64,000 bases of DNA from UBA8199 sp964507045. Lineage in GTDB: Bacteria > Verrucomicrobiota > Verrucomicrobiia > Limisphaerales > UBA8199. The notes under the pieces are model-generated. The model searched no databases. It saw only the letters and a list, made by a program, of their open reading frames with translations, and was not told the DNA's origin. The translations under genes were made by a program, and so were the position numbers. Of the stretch, positions 10,001 through 18,254 are shown one piece after another. How positions within the stretch are numbered: position 1 is the first letter of the stretch; each line of letters opens with the position of its first letter. The stretch covers positions 22,238 to 86,237 of the forward strand of contig CAZDOO010000012.1 of the NCBI GenBank assembly GCA_964507045.1, in the 5' to 3' direction.

Positions 10001-10340
10001 CCGTTGGGTGGCGCTGGCCAATGGCAAGGGCGTCGGACTGCTCGCCGTCGGCCGGCCGGTGCTCAGCGTCAATGCGCTGCATTACACTACGGACGACCTG
10101 CAATCCGCCGAGCATCCGTTCCAACTGCCCACCCGCGACATCACGGTGTTGAACCTCGACTGGAAGCAGCAGGGTGTGGGCGGCGACAATAGCTGGGGTT
10201 TGTGGCCCCACGAGCAATACCTCATCCCCTGCCAGGCGCAGCGTTACAGCTTCCGGCTGCGACCCTTCAGCGTGAGTGGAATGAGTGACCGGGCCGTGGC
10301 GCAAGCCGCCAAGTCGCTGGCGCGGCAGACCGCCCCGTAA
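7017..10340 (+). CDS. Secreted GH2 beta-galactosidase
   Basis: A 1107-residue LacZ-type glycoside hydrolase family 2 enzyme expected to hydrolyse terminal beta-galactosides. Domain order: signal peptide (about 1-28, VVLLALSFAGYSQS), sugar-binding jelly roll with the SLNGQWKYHYG and GYGIPIYVNVPYPW segments, immunoglobulin-like domain, TIM barrel, domain 4 and the C-terminal Bgal_small_N-like domain ending at LIPCQAQRYSFRLRPF. The acid/base Glu is in IIWSLGNEAGNG (residue 492) and the nucleophile Glu in IMCEYAHAMGN (residue 572). VNRHEIDPDRG and RTSHYPNQ are also typical. Translation could be read open from 5673, but that stretch is antisense to DUF1015 and carries no signal peptide, so the ATG at 7017 is preferred. 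The signal peptide implies a periplasmic or secreted enzyme, unlike cytosolic LacZ. Confidence 0.95.
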   Translation: MANIKPLRNPLAVVLLALSFAGYSQSEPLKDWQNPQLTGRNNLAPHATMVICPDVKTALKIGPVANAQRVKSPFYRSLNGQWKYHYGKNHSARVPDFWKPGFNDRSWPTIPVPANVEIHGYGIPIYVNVPYPWSKPWQPPFVPEDDPNNTVNSYRRTFTVPREWSGRRVLLTFDGVNSFCQVWVNGQPVGLGKDSRTPLEFDITPFLVPGENLLAVENFRWCDGSYLEDQDFWRLSGIFRDVYLWSPPEAHIRDFEVKTDLDAQYRDATLSVSMAITNYMRSPKACRLEATLLDADGRQVTALGGPRECRVEAGGETSATIPARVPNPLKWTAETPHLYKLLLTLKDDRNRALEVIPVNVGFRKVEIKDGNLLVNGQRILIKGVNRHEIDPDRGQAITLEGMVRDIHVMKQHNINAVRTSHYPNQTAWYDLCDRLGLYLVDEANIESHGMGYGKQSLAKFPEWQAAHLDRTIRMVERDKNHASVIIWSLGNEAGNGTNFMTTYDWIKQRDASRPVHYERAGSDRNTDIYCPMYPLPSVVRQYADGERVSGKHTGDPDLEAEPQRARPLIMCEYAHAMGNSSGNMWLYWDLIYSKPFLQGGFIWDWVDQALREPIKRNAARTKRMPAKGEPTFWAFGGDYGPPGTPSDQNFVCNGLVTPDRQPHPGLLEVKHIYQYIHCKPAFAMEDKPVGAASPRMVEVKNWFDFTNLKDIAVVNWRLTGDGRELQKGELPAPDLAPRATAQLAIPVKAFMPEPGAEYFLEVSFRLKQDQPWAERGHEIAWDQFKLPEAAPASVSDAATLPALHLSQDAALATVSGQDFTATFDKRAGTLSSLKFKGIELVQSPLRPDFWRAPTDNDRGRKMAESQGIWRTAHADAETRSFQAEESEASVVVKISSRLPKVEADWTTAYTVHRTGDIVVDVEFAPATAKLPKLPRLGLQMVMPAGFDRITWLGPGPQETYCDRKDARVGLYSGSVRAQFYQDYVEPGESGNKVDVRWVALANGKGVGLLAVGRPVLSVNALHYTTDDLQSAEHPFQLPTRDITVLNLDWKQQGVGGDNSWGLWPHEQYLIPCQAQRYSFRLRPFSVSGMSDRAVAQAAKSLARQTAP

Positions 10341-10349
10341 GCCGGTCCC

Positions 10350-11420
10350 ATGCGGCCTGAGCCGAGAGCCGGGTGGCGCGGTCGTGCCGGGCTGATCCTG
10401 CTGGCGGTGGCAGCGGCGGCGATCTGGTGGCTGCTGGATCGCTCGGAACCCCGGGCCGACTGGCTGCACGTGGAAGCGCCACGCCGCGCGGTTGCGGGCC
10501 AACCCCTGCCGCTGCGCGTGCGCCTGGCTCCGCAGGCGGAACCGACCCGCGTGTGCGTTGACCTTCACTGGGCCGCCACCCACAACGAGACAGTGGGGTG
10601 CCTCGCCAGTGGCGGTTCCAAGGCGGTAGGCACGGAAGGTGGAACATTCGACTTCGAGATACCCGTCCGTCCCGTTGAAGGTCTGCGCTTCGTCGCCGGG
10701 ATCATCTACCTGACCCGGACCGGCAATTGGGAAGATCACACGCTGGCGGCGTCCACCGCGCTCATCCCGGTGAGCACTGATCCAAACGGCGGCGCGGAAA
10801 CACGATTGGAACCGGTGCGCCTGCAACCGCCGGCTGACAGGGCGGGCGGCCATCCGCGTCCGCCGACATTCCTCCGCTGGCTGACCGCGCTGGCGCTTTT
10901 GGCCGCCGCCGCGACGGCTTGGAACGCAAATCTGACAACCGAACGCTCCGCGCCCGGTGGCGGAACGCGCCGGGGGCAACGGCTCGCGGTGCTGCTGGCG
11001 CTGGCCGGCCTGTATGAATTGTCCGGGCTGGATAGTTGGCTGGGGGCGCACGCCCGGGCCATGGCCAGCACAGGCGATTTCTACTATCTGCGCGCCGCAT
11101 TTCAGAAAGCCGCAATCAGTCTCACGGGCGCCGCCATGATCGGCCTCCTGGTTTTCCTGCGGCGCGCGCGCCGCGCGCACCGGCTGTTGCTGGCCGCGTT
11201 TGGCCTTTACCTTGGGATTGCGGCCGCGAACCTGGTCTCCTTGCATGCGCTTGACCGGGTTGCCAATCTCTCGTGGCAGGGTGTCCCGCTCGTCGAGGCC
11301 CTTGCCTTCACCTGCGCCGCCCTGACCTGGTACGGCGTTCGCCTCGCCCGCCGCGCGGACGCACGCCTCAGTCCGAGCGAAGCCGGAAGAACAGCTTGTC
11401 CTCCGACGCCGGGAGAATGA
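10350..11420 (+). CDS. Hypothetical polytopic membrane protein
   Basis: I do not recognise this 356-residue protein. It has one N-terminal transmembrane helix (residues about 12-29, ILLAVAAAAIWWLL), then about 135 residues outside the membrane including a beta-rich stretch with CVDLHWAATHNETVGC, a pair of cysteines that could form a disulfide. A basic linker and about five further hydrophobic helices fill residues 175-335. It begins 9 bp after the beta-galactosidase stop, so it may be expressed with it. Its 3' end overlaps the convergent NHL gene by 53 bp, and the true C-terminus is therefore less certain. Confidence 0.55.
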   Translation: MRPEPRAGWRGRAGLILLAVAAAAIWWLLDRSEPRADWLHVEAPRRAVAGQPLPLRVRLAPQAEPTRVCVDLHWAATHNETVGCLASGGSKAVGTEGGTFDFEIPVRPVEGLRFVAGIIYLTRTGNWEDHTLAASTALIPVSTDPNGGAETRLEPVRLQPPADRAGGHPRPPTFLRWLTALALLAAAATAWNANLTTERSAPGGGTRRGQRLAVLLALAGLYELSGLDSWLGAHARAMASTGDFYYLRAAFQKAAISLTGAAMIGLLVFLRRARRAHRLLLAAFGLYLGIAAANLVSLHALDRVANLSWQGVPLVEALAFTCAALTWYGVRLARRADARLSPSEAGRTACPPTPGE

Positions 11421-12861
11421 CGCTCTTGTTCGCGCCATCATCGGCGATGGTGTAGCCGGGAGCGGACCAGCCGGCGGCGTTGGCCAGGCTGGAATTCTGC
11501 TCCAATACAAACCCGGCAGCCGACGACGGCCACGAGACGATGACGCTGCCGCCCGATCGCCGGATGCTCAGGCTGGGGCGCGCGACCGTGCTGAGCCGGA
11601 AGAACAGGTTGGGAGCTGGCAGCGGCACACTGATGCTCTTGTTCGTGCCGTCGTCGCTGATCGTGTAATCGGAGGCCTGCCAACCAACGGCGCGCGCCGG
11701 ATCCGGATTCTGCTGGAGCACAAATCCCGCTGACGGCGATGGCCAGGATATAATGAGACTGTTGTTCGAGCGCCGGATGGCCAACGCGGGCAAGGACGTA
11801 CCCCTGCTGATGCGGTGGTTGCCGGTGTCGGCCACAAAAATGTTGCCCGTGTCATCCACCGCCACGCCATAAGGCGAGTTGAACCTTGCTGCGCTGCCCG
11901 TGCCGTCGTCCGCGCCGCTGACCCCCGGATCACCTCCCAACGTCGTCACCACGCCGGCGCCCGTCACCTGCCGGATGGTGTGATTATACCGGTCCGCCAC
12001 AAACACATTGCCCGCGCTGTCCAGCGCCACGCCTTGCGGGTAGTAAAACCGGGCCGCGCTGCCCGGTCCGTCGTTGGTGCCGCTGGCTTCCGCCTGGCCT
12101 GCGAGCGTTGTGACCAACCCGGCGCTCGTCACCTTGCGAATAGTGTGGTTTCCGGAATCCGCCACGTACACGTCCCCCGCGCTGTCCACCGCCACGCCGC
12201 TAGGATAGAAAAACCGCGCTTCGCTTCCCATCCCGTCATTGGTGCCGCTGGTTCCCGCCAGGCCCGCGAGTGTCGTTACCACTCCCCCGCTGGCGATCCG
12301 GCGGATGGTGTGGTTATAGTAATCGGCCACATACACGTTGCCCCCCGGGCCTGCCGCCACGCTCACCGGATAGCAAAACTGCGCCGCGCTGCCCGTCCCC
12401 TCGTTGGTGCCGGGATTCCCCGCGCTGCCCGCCAGTGTGGACACCGCGCCGCCGCTCGTAATCTGGCGGATGGTGTGGCTGAGTTGGTCGGCCACATACA
12501 CATTGCCCGCGCGGTCCACCGCCACACCCGCCGGATACCAAAACCGCGCCGCGCTGCCCGTGCCGTCGTTAGTCCCGCCACTTCCCGCGCTGCCCGCCAG
12601 TGTCGTCACCACCCCGCCGCGGCTGATTTGACGAATGGTGCAATTCATGGTGTCCGCTACGAAGAGGTTGCCCACGCGGTCCGCCGCTACACCGGCTGGA
12701 ATGGAAAACCGCGCCGCCCCGCCCGCCCCGTCGTTGGTGCCGGGGCTGCCCGGCGCGCCCGCACAGTTGCGCCAGGTATAAACCGGCGCGCTTTGGCCCA
12801 GCGCGGCAACCTGGACCCATGCCAAGGCGGCCGGAAACACGAATCGGCTCAGGGCATTCAC
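11368..12861 (-). CDS. Secreted NHL-repeat beta-propeller protein with duplicated C-terminal module
   Basis: A 497-residue exported protein: signal peptide 1-22, then six NHL-like units spaced about 54 residues apart, each with the pattern ARF..P.GVA.D..GN.FVAD..NHTIR followed by GGVVTTLAG and GTNDG linkers; together they would form a six-bladed propeller. Residues about 345-497 hold two tandem copies of a module of about 70 residues (LAIRRSNNSLIISWPSPSAG...LFFRLS and LSIRRSGGSVIVSWPSSAAG...LFFRLR). That C-terminal module recurs singly at the ends of other secreted proteins in this window. NHL propellers bind proteins, polysaccharides or RNA; the ligand here is unknown. The DNA repeats are similar enough to allow slippage. 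Confidence 0.88.
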   Translation of the reverse strand: MNALSRFVFPAALAWVQVAALGQSAPVYTWRNCAGAPGSPGTNDGAGGAARFSIPAGVAADRVGNLFVADTMNCTIRQISRGGVVTTLAGSAGSGGTNDGTGSAARFWYPAGVAVDRAGNVYVADQLSHTIRQITSGGAVSTLAGSAGNPGTNEGTGSAAQFCYPVSVAAGPGGNVYVADYYNHTIRRIASGGVVTTLAGLAGTSGTNDGMGSEARFFYPSGVAVDSAGDVYVADSGNHTIRKVTSAGLVTTLAGQAEASGTNDGPGSAARFYYPQGVALDSAGNVFVADRYNHTIRQVTGAGVVTTLGGDPGVSGADDGTGSAARFNSPYGVAVDDTGNIFVADTGNHRISRGTSLPALAIRRSNNSLIISWPSPSAGFVLQQNPDPARAVGWQASDYTISDDGTNKSISVPLPAPNLFFRLSTVARPSLSIRRSGGSVIVSWPSSAAGFVLEQNSSLANAAGWSAPGYTIADDGANKSVILPASEDKLFFRLRSD

Positions 12862-13092
12862 GGGATGACTTATGATCTTTCAACCCCACGCTGGCAAGCC
12901 CCAGCCCCGGAATCAATACCGAAATCAGGACAATCCAGCCGGGTTGACCCCAGCGGCTATTGGGAAGCGGCCAGGAGTGCCGGGAATCGTCTTGCCATCA
13001 GGCAGCAAAGGAGTATGCCTTGCAGGCATGGCGATGCGTTGGCGCGGATTGGCCAGTGTATTCGTCCATGTGTTAGAATAGAGGATGAGACT

Positions 13093-14697
13093 ATGTCACT
13101 CGACGAACGAGCGATAGGGTACCAGGCCGTAGCGCGGGGCGGGTGCTTCAGGGGCGGCATTGTCGCGTTAGCACTGCTGCTGGCCGGCTTTGGGTGCGGA
13201 GCGCGGCCGGAGGTAACAGGCGAGGCGCAACTCACCAACCAATCCGCGGCGGCGGCCAGGGGTGCGCAGCGGGTGCGCGAGCCCGCCGTTGCGGGGCTTT
13301 TCTACCCAGGCGAGGCAGCGAAGCTTTCCAAAGCGCTCGATGCCTTGCTGGCGGCCGCGCCGAAACATCATATTCCGCGGCTCAAGGGCCTGGTGTGTCC
13401 GCACGCAGGCTACGAATACTCCGGGCAGACGGCGGCCATCGCCTACAAGTTGCTGGCCGGGAGCGACGTGCGGACGGTGGTGGTCATAGGACCCAGCCAC
13501 TATGCGCTCCTGCGGGGCGCATGCATCCCGGACGCGGACGCTTACCAGACGCCGCTGGGGCGGGTGCCCATCTCCGAGAAGGCAAAGGCGCTGGCGGCCG
13601 TGCCGCCGTTCGCGTTGGAGCCGCGCAGCCTCGTCCAGCGGCCCGGTTGGTGGCGCCAAGCGCCGAAAGCCGCGCCGGAAGAGGGGCGGGACACGCCGGA
13701 AACGTGGGAGCATTCGGTCGAGGTCCAGGTGCCGTTCCTGCAAAAGGTGCTGAAGAACTTCAAGCTGCTGCCGGTGGTAGTTGGCGAGGCGGACCCGGAG
13801 CAAATGGCCAAGGCGCTGGCCGAGCAGCTTGACGACCATACGATTGTGGTCGCAAGTTCGGACCTGAGCCATTATCATACCTATGAGACCGCCAAAGGGC
13901 TGGATAGTCGTTGCGTCAAGGCGATCGGCGACATGGACATTGACGCAATGCGGTCCCAGGAAGCGTGCGGCAAGCTGCCGATTTTGACGCTGCTGCACCT
14001 GGCGCGGCAGAAGGGCTGGAAAGCACAAGTGCTGGATTACCGCAACAGTGGTGATGTGACCGGCGATAAGGACCACGTGGTGGGCTACGCGGGAGTGGCC
14101 TTCTATGCGCCGGCGCCGGAGAACCTCACGGCGGCAGAGCGGAAGTTCCTGCTGGATCTGGCGCGCCGGACGCTGATGAGCGTGACGACCGGCGGCGGGT
14201 TGCCCGAGGCCACCAACAAGGATGTGCCACCCAAGCTGCTGGAGAAGAAGGCCTGCTTTGTCACACTGACCAAAAGCGGAGCGCTGCGCGGCTGCATTGG
14301 CCATCTGACCGCCCTGGAGCCGCTGCATCAAGCGGTGGCCGAGAACGCCCGCAACGCCGCGCTGCGCGACCCGCGCTTCCCGCCGGTTGAGACCGGGGAG
14401 CTGGCCGACATCAAGATCGAGATCAGCGTGCTGACGGAGCCGCAGCCGCTGGCATTCAGCTCGCCCGAGGACTTGTTGAGCAAGCTGCATCCGAACGAGG
14501 ATGGGGTGCTGCTGCATATCGGCCCGCGCACGGCGACGTTCCTGCCGCAGGTCTGGGAGCAGATTCCCGACAAGGTCAGCTTCCTGGAGCATCTCTCCCA
14601 AAAGGCCGGCTGCGAAAGTTCGGCGTGGCGGGGCAAGGATGTCACAATTTCCATCTACCGCGTGGAATGCTTTGAGGAAGCATCCCCCCGTCCCTGA
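13093..14697 (+). CDS. MEMO1-AMMECR1 fusion lipoprotein (AmmeMemoRadiSam B and A domains)
   Basis: A 534-residue protein. An N-terminal hydrophobic stretch ending LLLAGFGC is a probable, slightly imperfect lipobox. Residues about 60-335 are a MEMO1-type domain (REPAVAGLFYP, GLVCPHAGYEYSGQTAA, VVIGPSHY, WEHSVEVQVPFLQ, VASSDLSHYH), and about 345-530 an AMMECR1-type domain (CFVTLTKSGALRGCIGHL, DIKIEISVLTEPQPL). These two domains belong to the AmmeMemoRadiSam set, whose function is unresolved; the usual radical-SAM partner is not seen nearby. The ATG at 13093 has GAGG 8 nt upstream, which supports this start over the longer open frame. The next gene overlaps its 3' end, so the two are likely translationally coupled. 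Confidence 0.88.
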   Translation: MSLDERAIGYQAVARGGCFRGGIVALALLLAGFGCGARPEVTGEAQLTNQSAAAARGAQRVREPAVAGLFYPGEAAKLSKALDALLAAAPKHHIPRLKGLVCPHAGYEYSGQTAAIAYKLLAGSDVRTVVVIGPSHYALLRGACIPDADAYQTPLGRVPISEKAKALAAVPPFALEPRSLVQRPGWWRQAPKAAPEEGRDTPETWEHSVEVQVPFLQKVLKNFKLLPVVVGEADPEQMAKALAEQLDDHTIVVASSDLSHYHTYETAKGLDSRCVKAIGDMDIDAMRSQEACGKLPILTLLHLARQKGWKAQVLDYRNSGDVTGDKDHVVGYAGVAFYAPAPENLTAAERKFLLDLARRTLMSVTTGGGLPEATNKDVPPKLLEKKACFVTLTKSGALRGCIGHLTALEPLHQAVAENARNAALRDPRFPPVETGELADIKIEISVLTEPQPLAFSSPEDLLSKLHPNEDGVLLHIGPRTATFLPQVWEQIPDKVSFLEHLSQKAGCESSAWRGKDVTISIYRVECFEEASPRP

Positions 14698-16843
14698 CCG
14701 CCAGCGGCTCGTGTTGGCGAGTGTAGGGGCGCTGGGCGTCTCGTGCGTGATGACGCAACTGGCGCTGATGCGCGAGTTGTTGGGGGTATTCGCCGGGAAC
14801 GAAATGGTGCTGGGGGTGGTGCTGGGCCTGTGGCTGCTGTTGATGGGCGTCGGCGCGGCGTTGGGGCACACCGCCGAGAGGCTTCGCAACCAGCTCTCCG
14901 CGCTGGCGATCATCCAGATGCTCGTGGCGGTGCTGCCGCTGGCACAGGTGTTTCTGCTGCGCACGTTGCGCAACGTGGTGTTCATCCGGGGCGCGGCGGT
15001 GGGCGTCACAGAAACGGTGGGGGCGACGTTTGTATTGCTGCTGCCATACTGCCTGTTAGCGGGCTACGCGCTGACGCTGGCGTGCTCGATCCTGGCGCGG
15101 GCGGAAGGGGCTCGGGGGATTGGCCGCGCCTATGTCGCGGACAGCATCGGGAGCATTGTCGGGGGCGTGGTGTTCAGCTTTGTGCTGGTGCGGCTGCTCG
15201 ATCACATTGCCATCCTGGTCTGTCCCGCCGTGCTCAACCTGGCGCTGGCCTGGCTGCTGGGCCTGCAAGTTCGAGGTCCGAAGTTCACCGCTTACCCGCT
15301 CCCCGCCCTCGCCCCGGCGCTGGCTGCGGGCATCGTCGGCGTTACCCTTCTGGCTGACCCGGACAGCTTCTCTATCGCGCGGCAATATCCGCGGCAGCAC
15401 GTCGTTGCTTATGCCAACTCGCCTTACGGGAAGCTGGTCGTGACCAGGTCGGCGGGGCAGTATGATTTCATTGAGAACGGCATCCCGATCACCTCGACCC
15501 GTGACGACCAGCGCGTGGAAGAGACGGTGCATTATGCGCTGGCGCAGCGGCCCGACGCTCGCCAGGTGCTGCTGGTCTCCGGCGGCATTTCGGGCACGGC
15601 CCGGGAAGTCCTCAAATACCCTGTCCGCGCGGTGGACTACGTGGAGCTGGACCCGCTGATCCTGGCGCTTGGCCGGAAGTATCTGCCGCAGAACCTGGCC
15701 GACCGCCGCATCCGGGTGGTCAATACGGATGGACGACTGTTCGTGCGGCAGACGGCGGAGAGATACGATGTGGTCATTATTGATGTGCCCGCGCCCGCCA
15801 GCGCCCAGCTCAACCGCTTCTACACGGCGGAGTATCTGGCTGAGGTCAAAGGCGTGCTGACTCGGGAGGGGGTGGTGTGCTTCGCGCTGGGCCAGTACGA
15901 GAATTACGTCAGCCCGGAGTTGACGCGCCTGCTGTCCTCGGCCCGGTTGGCCGCGGGTCAATCGTTCTCCAATGTGCTGATGATTCCCGGGAGCAGGGTA
16001 TTCTTTCTCGCGTCGGATGGGCCGTTGTTCGCCGACATCGCCTCGCGCCTGGAGCAGCAACACATCCAGACCCGCCTGGTCAACCGCCATTACCTCTCGG
16101 CGATGCTGACCGCCGACCGGATGGCGGACGTGGCCAACGCGACGGCGCAGCCGGCGGCGATAAACCGGGACTTCAGCCCCGTTCTCTATTACTACCACCT
16201 CCGCCACTGGCTGAGTCAGTTTGATGTCCGGTTCGGGTTCGTGGAGGCGGCACTGCTGCTGGGGCTTGGGTTCTATCTCGTGCGACTGCGCGGGAGCGCG
16301 TTTGTGCTGTTTGCTTCGGGCTTTGCCGCTTCCACCCTGGAGGTCGTTTTGCTGCTGGCCTTCCAGATCCTCTGCGGCTCGGTCTATCACCAGGTGGGCA
16401 TCATTGTCACTGTCTTCATGGCTGGCCTGGCGCTGGGGGCCTCGCTGGCCAATCGCCTCGCGAAGGGTGGCAGCCTCTCTCTCCTGGCTCTTCTCATCGC
16501 CGGCTACGCCGTGCTGCTCCCCTTGCTACTGCCGCTACTGAATCGAATGGGGGGCTTGGCGGGATCTCTGGCCATGATCAAAGGAATCATTGCCCTGCTG
16601 ACGCTGATCTTGGCGATGCTGGTCGGCATGCAGTTCCCCTTGGCCAACCGCCTGGAGTTCGAGGGCACGGTCAGTGGAGCGGCACGTCTTTACGCAGCAG
16701 ATTTCGTGGGCGCCTGCCTGGGCGCGTTGCTGGCGTGCACACTGTTGATTCCGCTAATCGGCGTGACCGGCGTTTGCCTCCTGACCGCGCTGTTGAACCT
16801 CGCCGGCGGGCTGGTGGGACGCCGGAGAAGAGCCTCCGCCTGA
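14639..16843 (+). CDS. Membrane-fused spermidine-synthase-like protein
   Basis: A protein of about 734 residues with membrane helices on both sides of a soluble aminopropyltransferase-like Rossmann domain. Helices of the MFS-like type span about residues 20-260 (GALGVSCVMTQLALMRELLG onward) and about 530-725. The middle domain shows YDFIENGIPITSTRD, ETVHYALAQRP, VLLVSGGISGTAREVLKYP, VDYVELDPLIL and YDVVIIDVPAPASAQLNRFY. Spermidine synthase itself has a GGGDG loop; here it is SGGISG, so the substrate may differ. The start is uncertain: ATG 14639 overlaps the preceding gene by 59 bp, while GTG 14710 or TTG near 14669 would reduce the overlap. The pairing with a MEMO1-AMMECR1 lipoprotein suggests a shared envelope-side process, by inference only. 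Confidence 0.8.
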   Translation: MSQFPSTAWNALRKHPPVPDRQRLVLASVGALGVSCVMTQLALMRELLGVFAGNEMVLGVVLGLWLLLMGVGAALGHTAERLRNQLSALAIIQMLVAVLPLAQVFLLRTLRNVVFIRGAAVGVTETVGATFVLLLPYCLLAGYALTLACSILARAEGARGIGRAYVADSIGSIVGGVVFSFVLVRLLDHIAILVCPAVLNLALAWLLGLQVRGPKFTAYPLPALAPALAAGIVGVTLLADPDSFSIARQYPRQHVVAYANSPYGKLVVTRSAGQYDFIENGIPITSTRDDQRVEETVHYALAQRPDARQVLLVSGGISGTAREVLKYPVRAVDYVELDPLILALGRKYLPQNLADRRIRVVNTDGRLFVRQTAERYDVVIIDVPAPASAQLNRFYTAEYLAEVKGVLTREGVVCFALGQYENYVSPELTRLLSSARLAAGQSFSNVLMIPGSRVFFLASDGPLFADIASRLEQQHIQTRLVNRHYLSAMLTADRMADVANATAQPAAINRDFSPVLYYYHLRHWLSQFDVRFGFVEAALLLGLGFYLVRLRGSAFVLFASGFAASTLEVVLLLAFQILCGSVYHQVGIIVTVFMAGLALGASLANRLAKGGSLSLLALLIAGYAVLLPLLLPLLNRMGGLAGSLAMIKGIIALLTLILAMLVGMQFPLANRLEFEGTVSGAARLYAADFVGACLGALLACTLLIPLIGVTGVCLLTALLNLAGGLVGRRRRASA

Positions 16844-16909
16844 GCGGGGCGAAGCCGCGGGCCAGGGTGTTTTACTCAAACGAAGCCTGACCCCGGCGGG
16901 CCCAGCGCG

Positions 16910-17275
16910 CTACGAGTTTCGCCTGTGAATGATTACCGAATTGCCGTCGGGATCGGAGACGACAGCCATTCGGCAGACGGGCGTTTGAATCGGCTCCAGG
17001 CGGAACGGGGTGCCGCTCTGCTTAAGTTGGCTAACGGCAGCATCAAAGTCGGCGACTTCCAGGCCCACCGAACCGCCGCCGGGCGAAGGTTGCCAGTCCG
17101 GCGCTCCGTTGCCGATGGAGAGGGTGTGGGGGCCAATATTGTATTCGACCCAAGCCGTCTTATCGTCACCGAAGACCTTGGCTGGCTTCAGCCCCAGGGT
17201 GCCTTCGTAGAACTGGCGTGCCCGTTTAAGGTCTGTCACGGGATAGCCGGTAAATGCAATCTCGGTCACTTTCAT
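16910..17275 (-). CDS. VOC (glyoxalase/bleomycin-resistance) family protein
   Basis: A 121-residue single-module VOC protein: opening VTEIAFTGYPVTDLKRARQF with YEGTLGL, a central GGGSVGLEVADFDAAV strand, and the closing VVSDPDGNSVIIHRR. These are the usual beta-alpha-beta-beta-beta landmarks of the vicinal oxygen chelate fold. VOC proteins include lyases, dioxygenases and binding proteins, so the reaction cannot be assigned. It lies 3 bp downstream of the aldo/keto reductase stop on the same strand and is almost certainly co-transcribed with it. Confidence 0.88.
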   Translation of the reverse strand: MKVTEIAFTGYPVTDLKRARQFYEGTLGLKPAKVFGDDKTAWVEYNIGPHTLSIGNGAPDWQPSPGGGSVGLEVADFDAAVSQLKQSGTPFRLEPIQTPVCRMAVVSDPDGNSVIIHRRNS

Positions 17276-17278
17276 TGT

Positions 17279-18175
17279 TCATCCTTTATCGAGGTCTGCC
17301 GCGGCGGCATTGGACGCAACCTGCGCCGGGTCCTTGCATCCGGGGATCACCGTTGTGACCGCGGGATTCTTCAGGCACCACGCCAGCGCCCACTGCGCCA
17401 TGGACACGCTGGCAGGCAGTTCGGTTTGGCGGATGCGCTCCACCTCTGCCAAATCGCGTGCAATTCTCTCGGCCTCAAAGGTCGAGCGCCAATCATTGGC
17501 CGGGAAGGTCGCACCGGAACGGTATTTACCGCTCAGCAAGCCGCTGGCCAGCGGCACACGCGCCAGGATGCCCAGGCTGTGTGCCTGAGCGTGGGGGAAA
17601 TAGAGCTGCTCGGGTCGGCGATCGAGGCGGTTGTAGATCACCTGCAGGGTTTCGGCGCCGAGCCGCCGCGCCTCGCGGGCTTGCAGCTCGCTGCCCTTGC
17701 CGAGGATCGAAATGCCCAGGTGCCGTATCTTGCCCGCCTGCTTCTGCCCGGCCAGCATCGCCCACAAGTCTTCGTTCAGCAGCTGGCTGTCTGACCCGGA
17801 ATGGAACTGGTAGAGGTCAATCGCCTCCACGCGCAGCGCGCGCAGCGAGTCCTCGAGCTGCAGCCGGACGCTCGCGGCCGAGAACTCTTCGGTCCGGTTC
17901 TGGAAGCGGTTGAAGTGATGGCCGAACTTGGTCGCGACGATCCAGCGCGAGCGGTCGTAGCGGCTGAGGTAATCCCCAATCAGGCGCTCGGAAAGGTGGT
18001 CGCCGTAGCATTCGGCAGTATCGAGCAAGTTGATGCCGAGGGCGGCGGCCTGATCGAGGATGGCATCCGCCTCGGCCTGGGAGAAGGTGTGGCCCCACTC
18101 GCCGCCAAACTGCCAAGTGCCCAGACCGATCACCGATACCCGCAGGTTTGTGCTGCCTAGAATTCGATAGCGCAT
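17279..18175 (-). CDS. Aldo/keto reductase
   Basis: A 298-residue NAD(P)H-dependent oxidoreductase of the AKR fold. The catalytic tetrad is visible: Asp and Tyr in LLDTAECYGDHLSE, Lys in VATKFG, and His in LYQFHSGS. VIGLGTWQFGGEWG at the start, GISILGKGSE, and the C-terminal TTVIPGCKDPAQVASN nucleotide-binding segment fit the family. The substrate is unknown. It heads a two-gene unit with the VOC protein. The short gap to the divergent SGNH hydrolase (18176-18254) is AT-richer than its surroundings and probably holds both promoters. Confidence 0.93.
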   Translation of the reverse strand: MRYRILGSTNLRVSVIGLGTWQFGGEWGHTFSQAEADAILDQAAALGINLLDTAECYGDHLSERLIGDYLSRYDRSRWIVATKFGHHFNRFQNRTEEFSAASVRLQLEDSLRALRVEAIDLYQFHSGSDSQLLNEDLWAMLAGQKQAGKIRHLGISILGKGSELQAREARRLGAETLQVIYNRLDRRPEQLYFPHAQAHSLGILARVPLASGLLSGKYRSGATFPANDWRSTFEAERIARDLAEVERIRQTELPASVSMAQWALAWCLKNPAVTTVIPGCKDPAQVASNAAAADLDKG

Positions 18176-18254
18176 GGGAGAAGATTACCGCAGAATTGGG
18201 AATCCGATAATCGAATAATTGTCCGATGCAGGATCAAAGGATAAAGGCGTTACT

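Noticed and set aside
8688..11510. Very long open frame on the minus strand opposite the beta-galactosidase
   Set aside because: It is antisense to a clear GH2 gene and a membrane protein gene, is Arg/Gly/Ala-rich and has no recognisable motif; long antisense frames are expected in GC-rich coding DNA.
11815..13092. Plus-strand extension of the MEMO1-AMMECR1 gene
   Set aside because: It is antisense to the NHL-repeat gene; the ATG at 13093 has a ribosome binding site.
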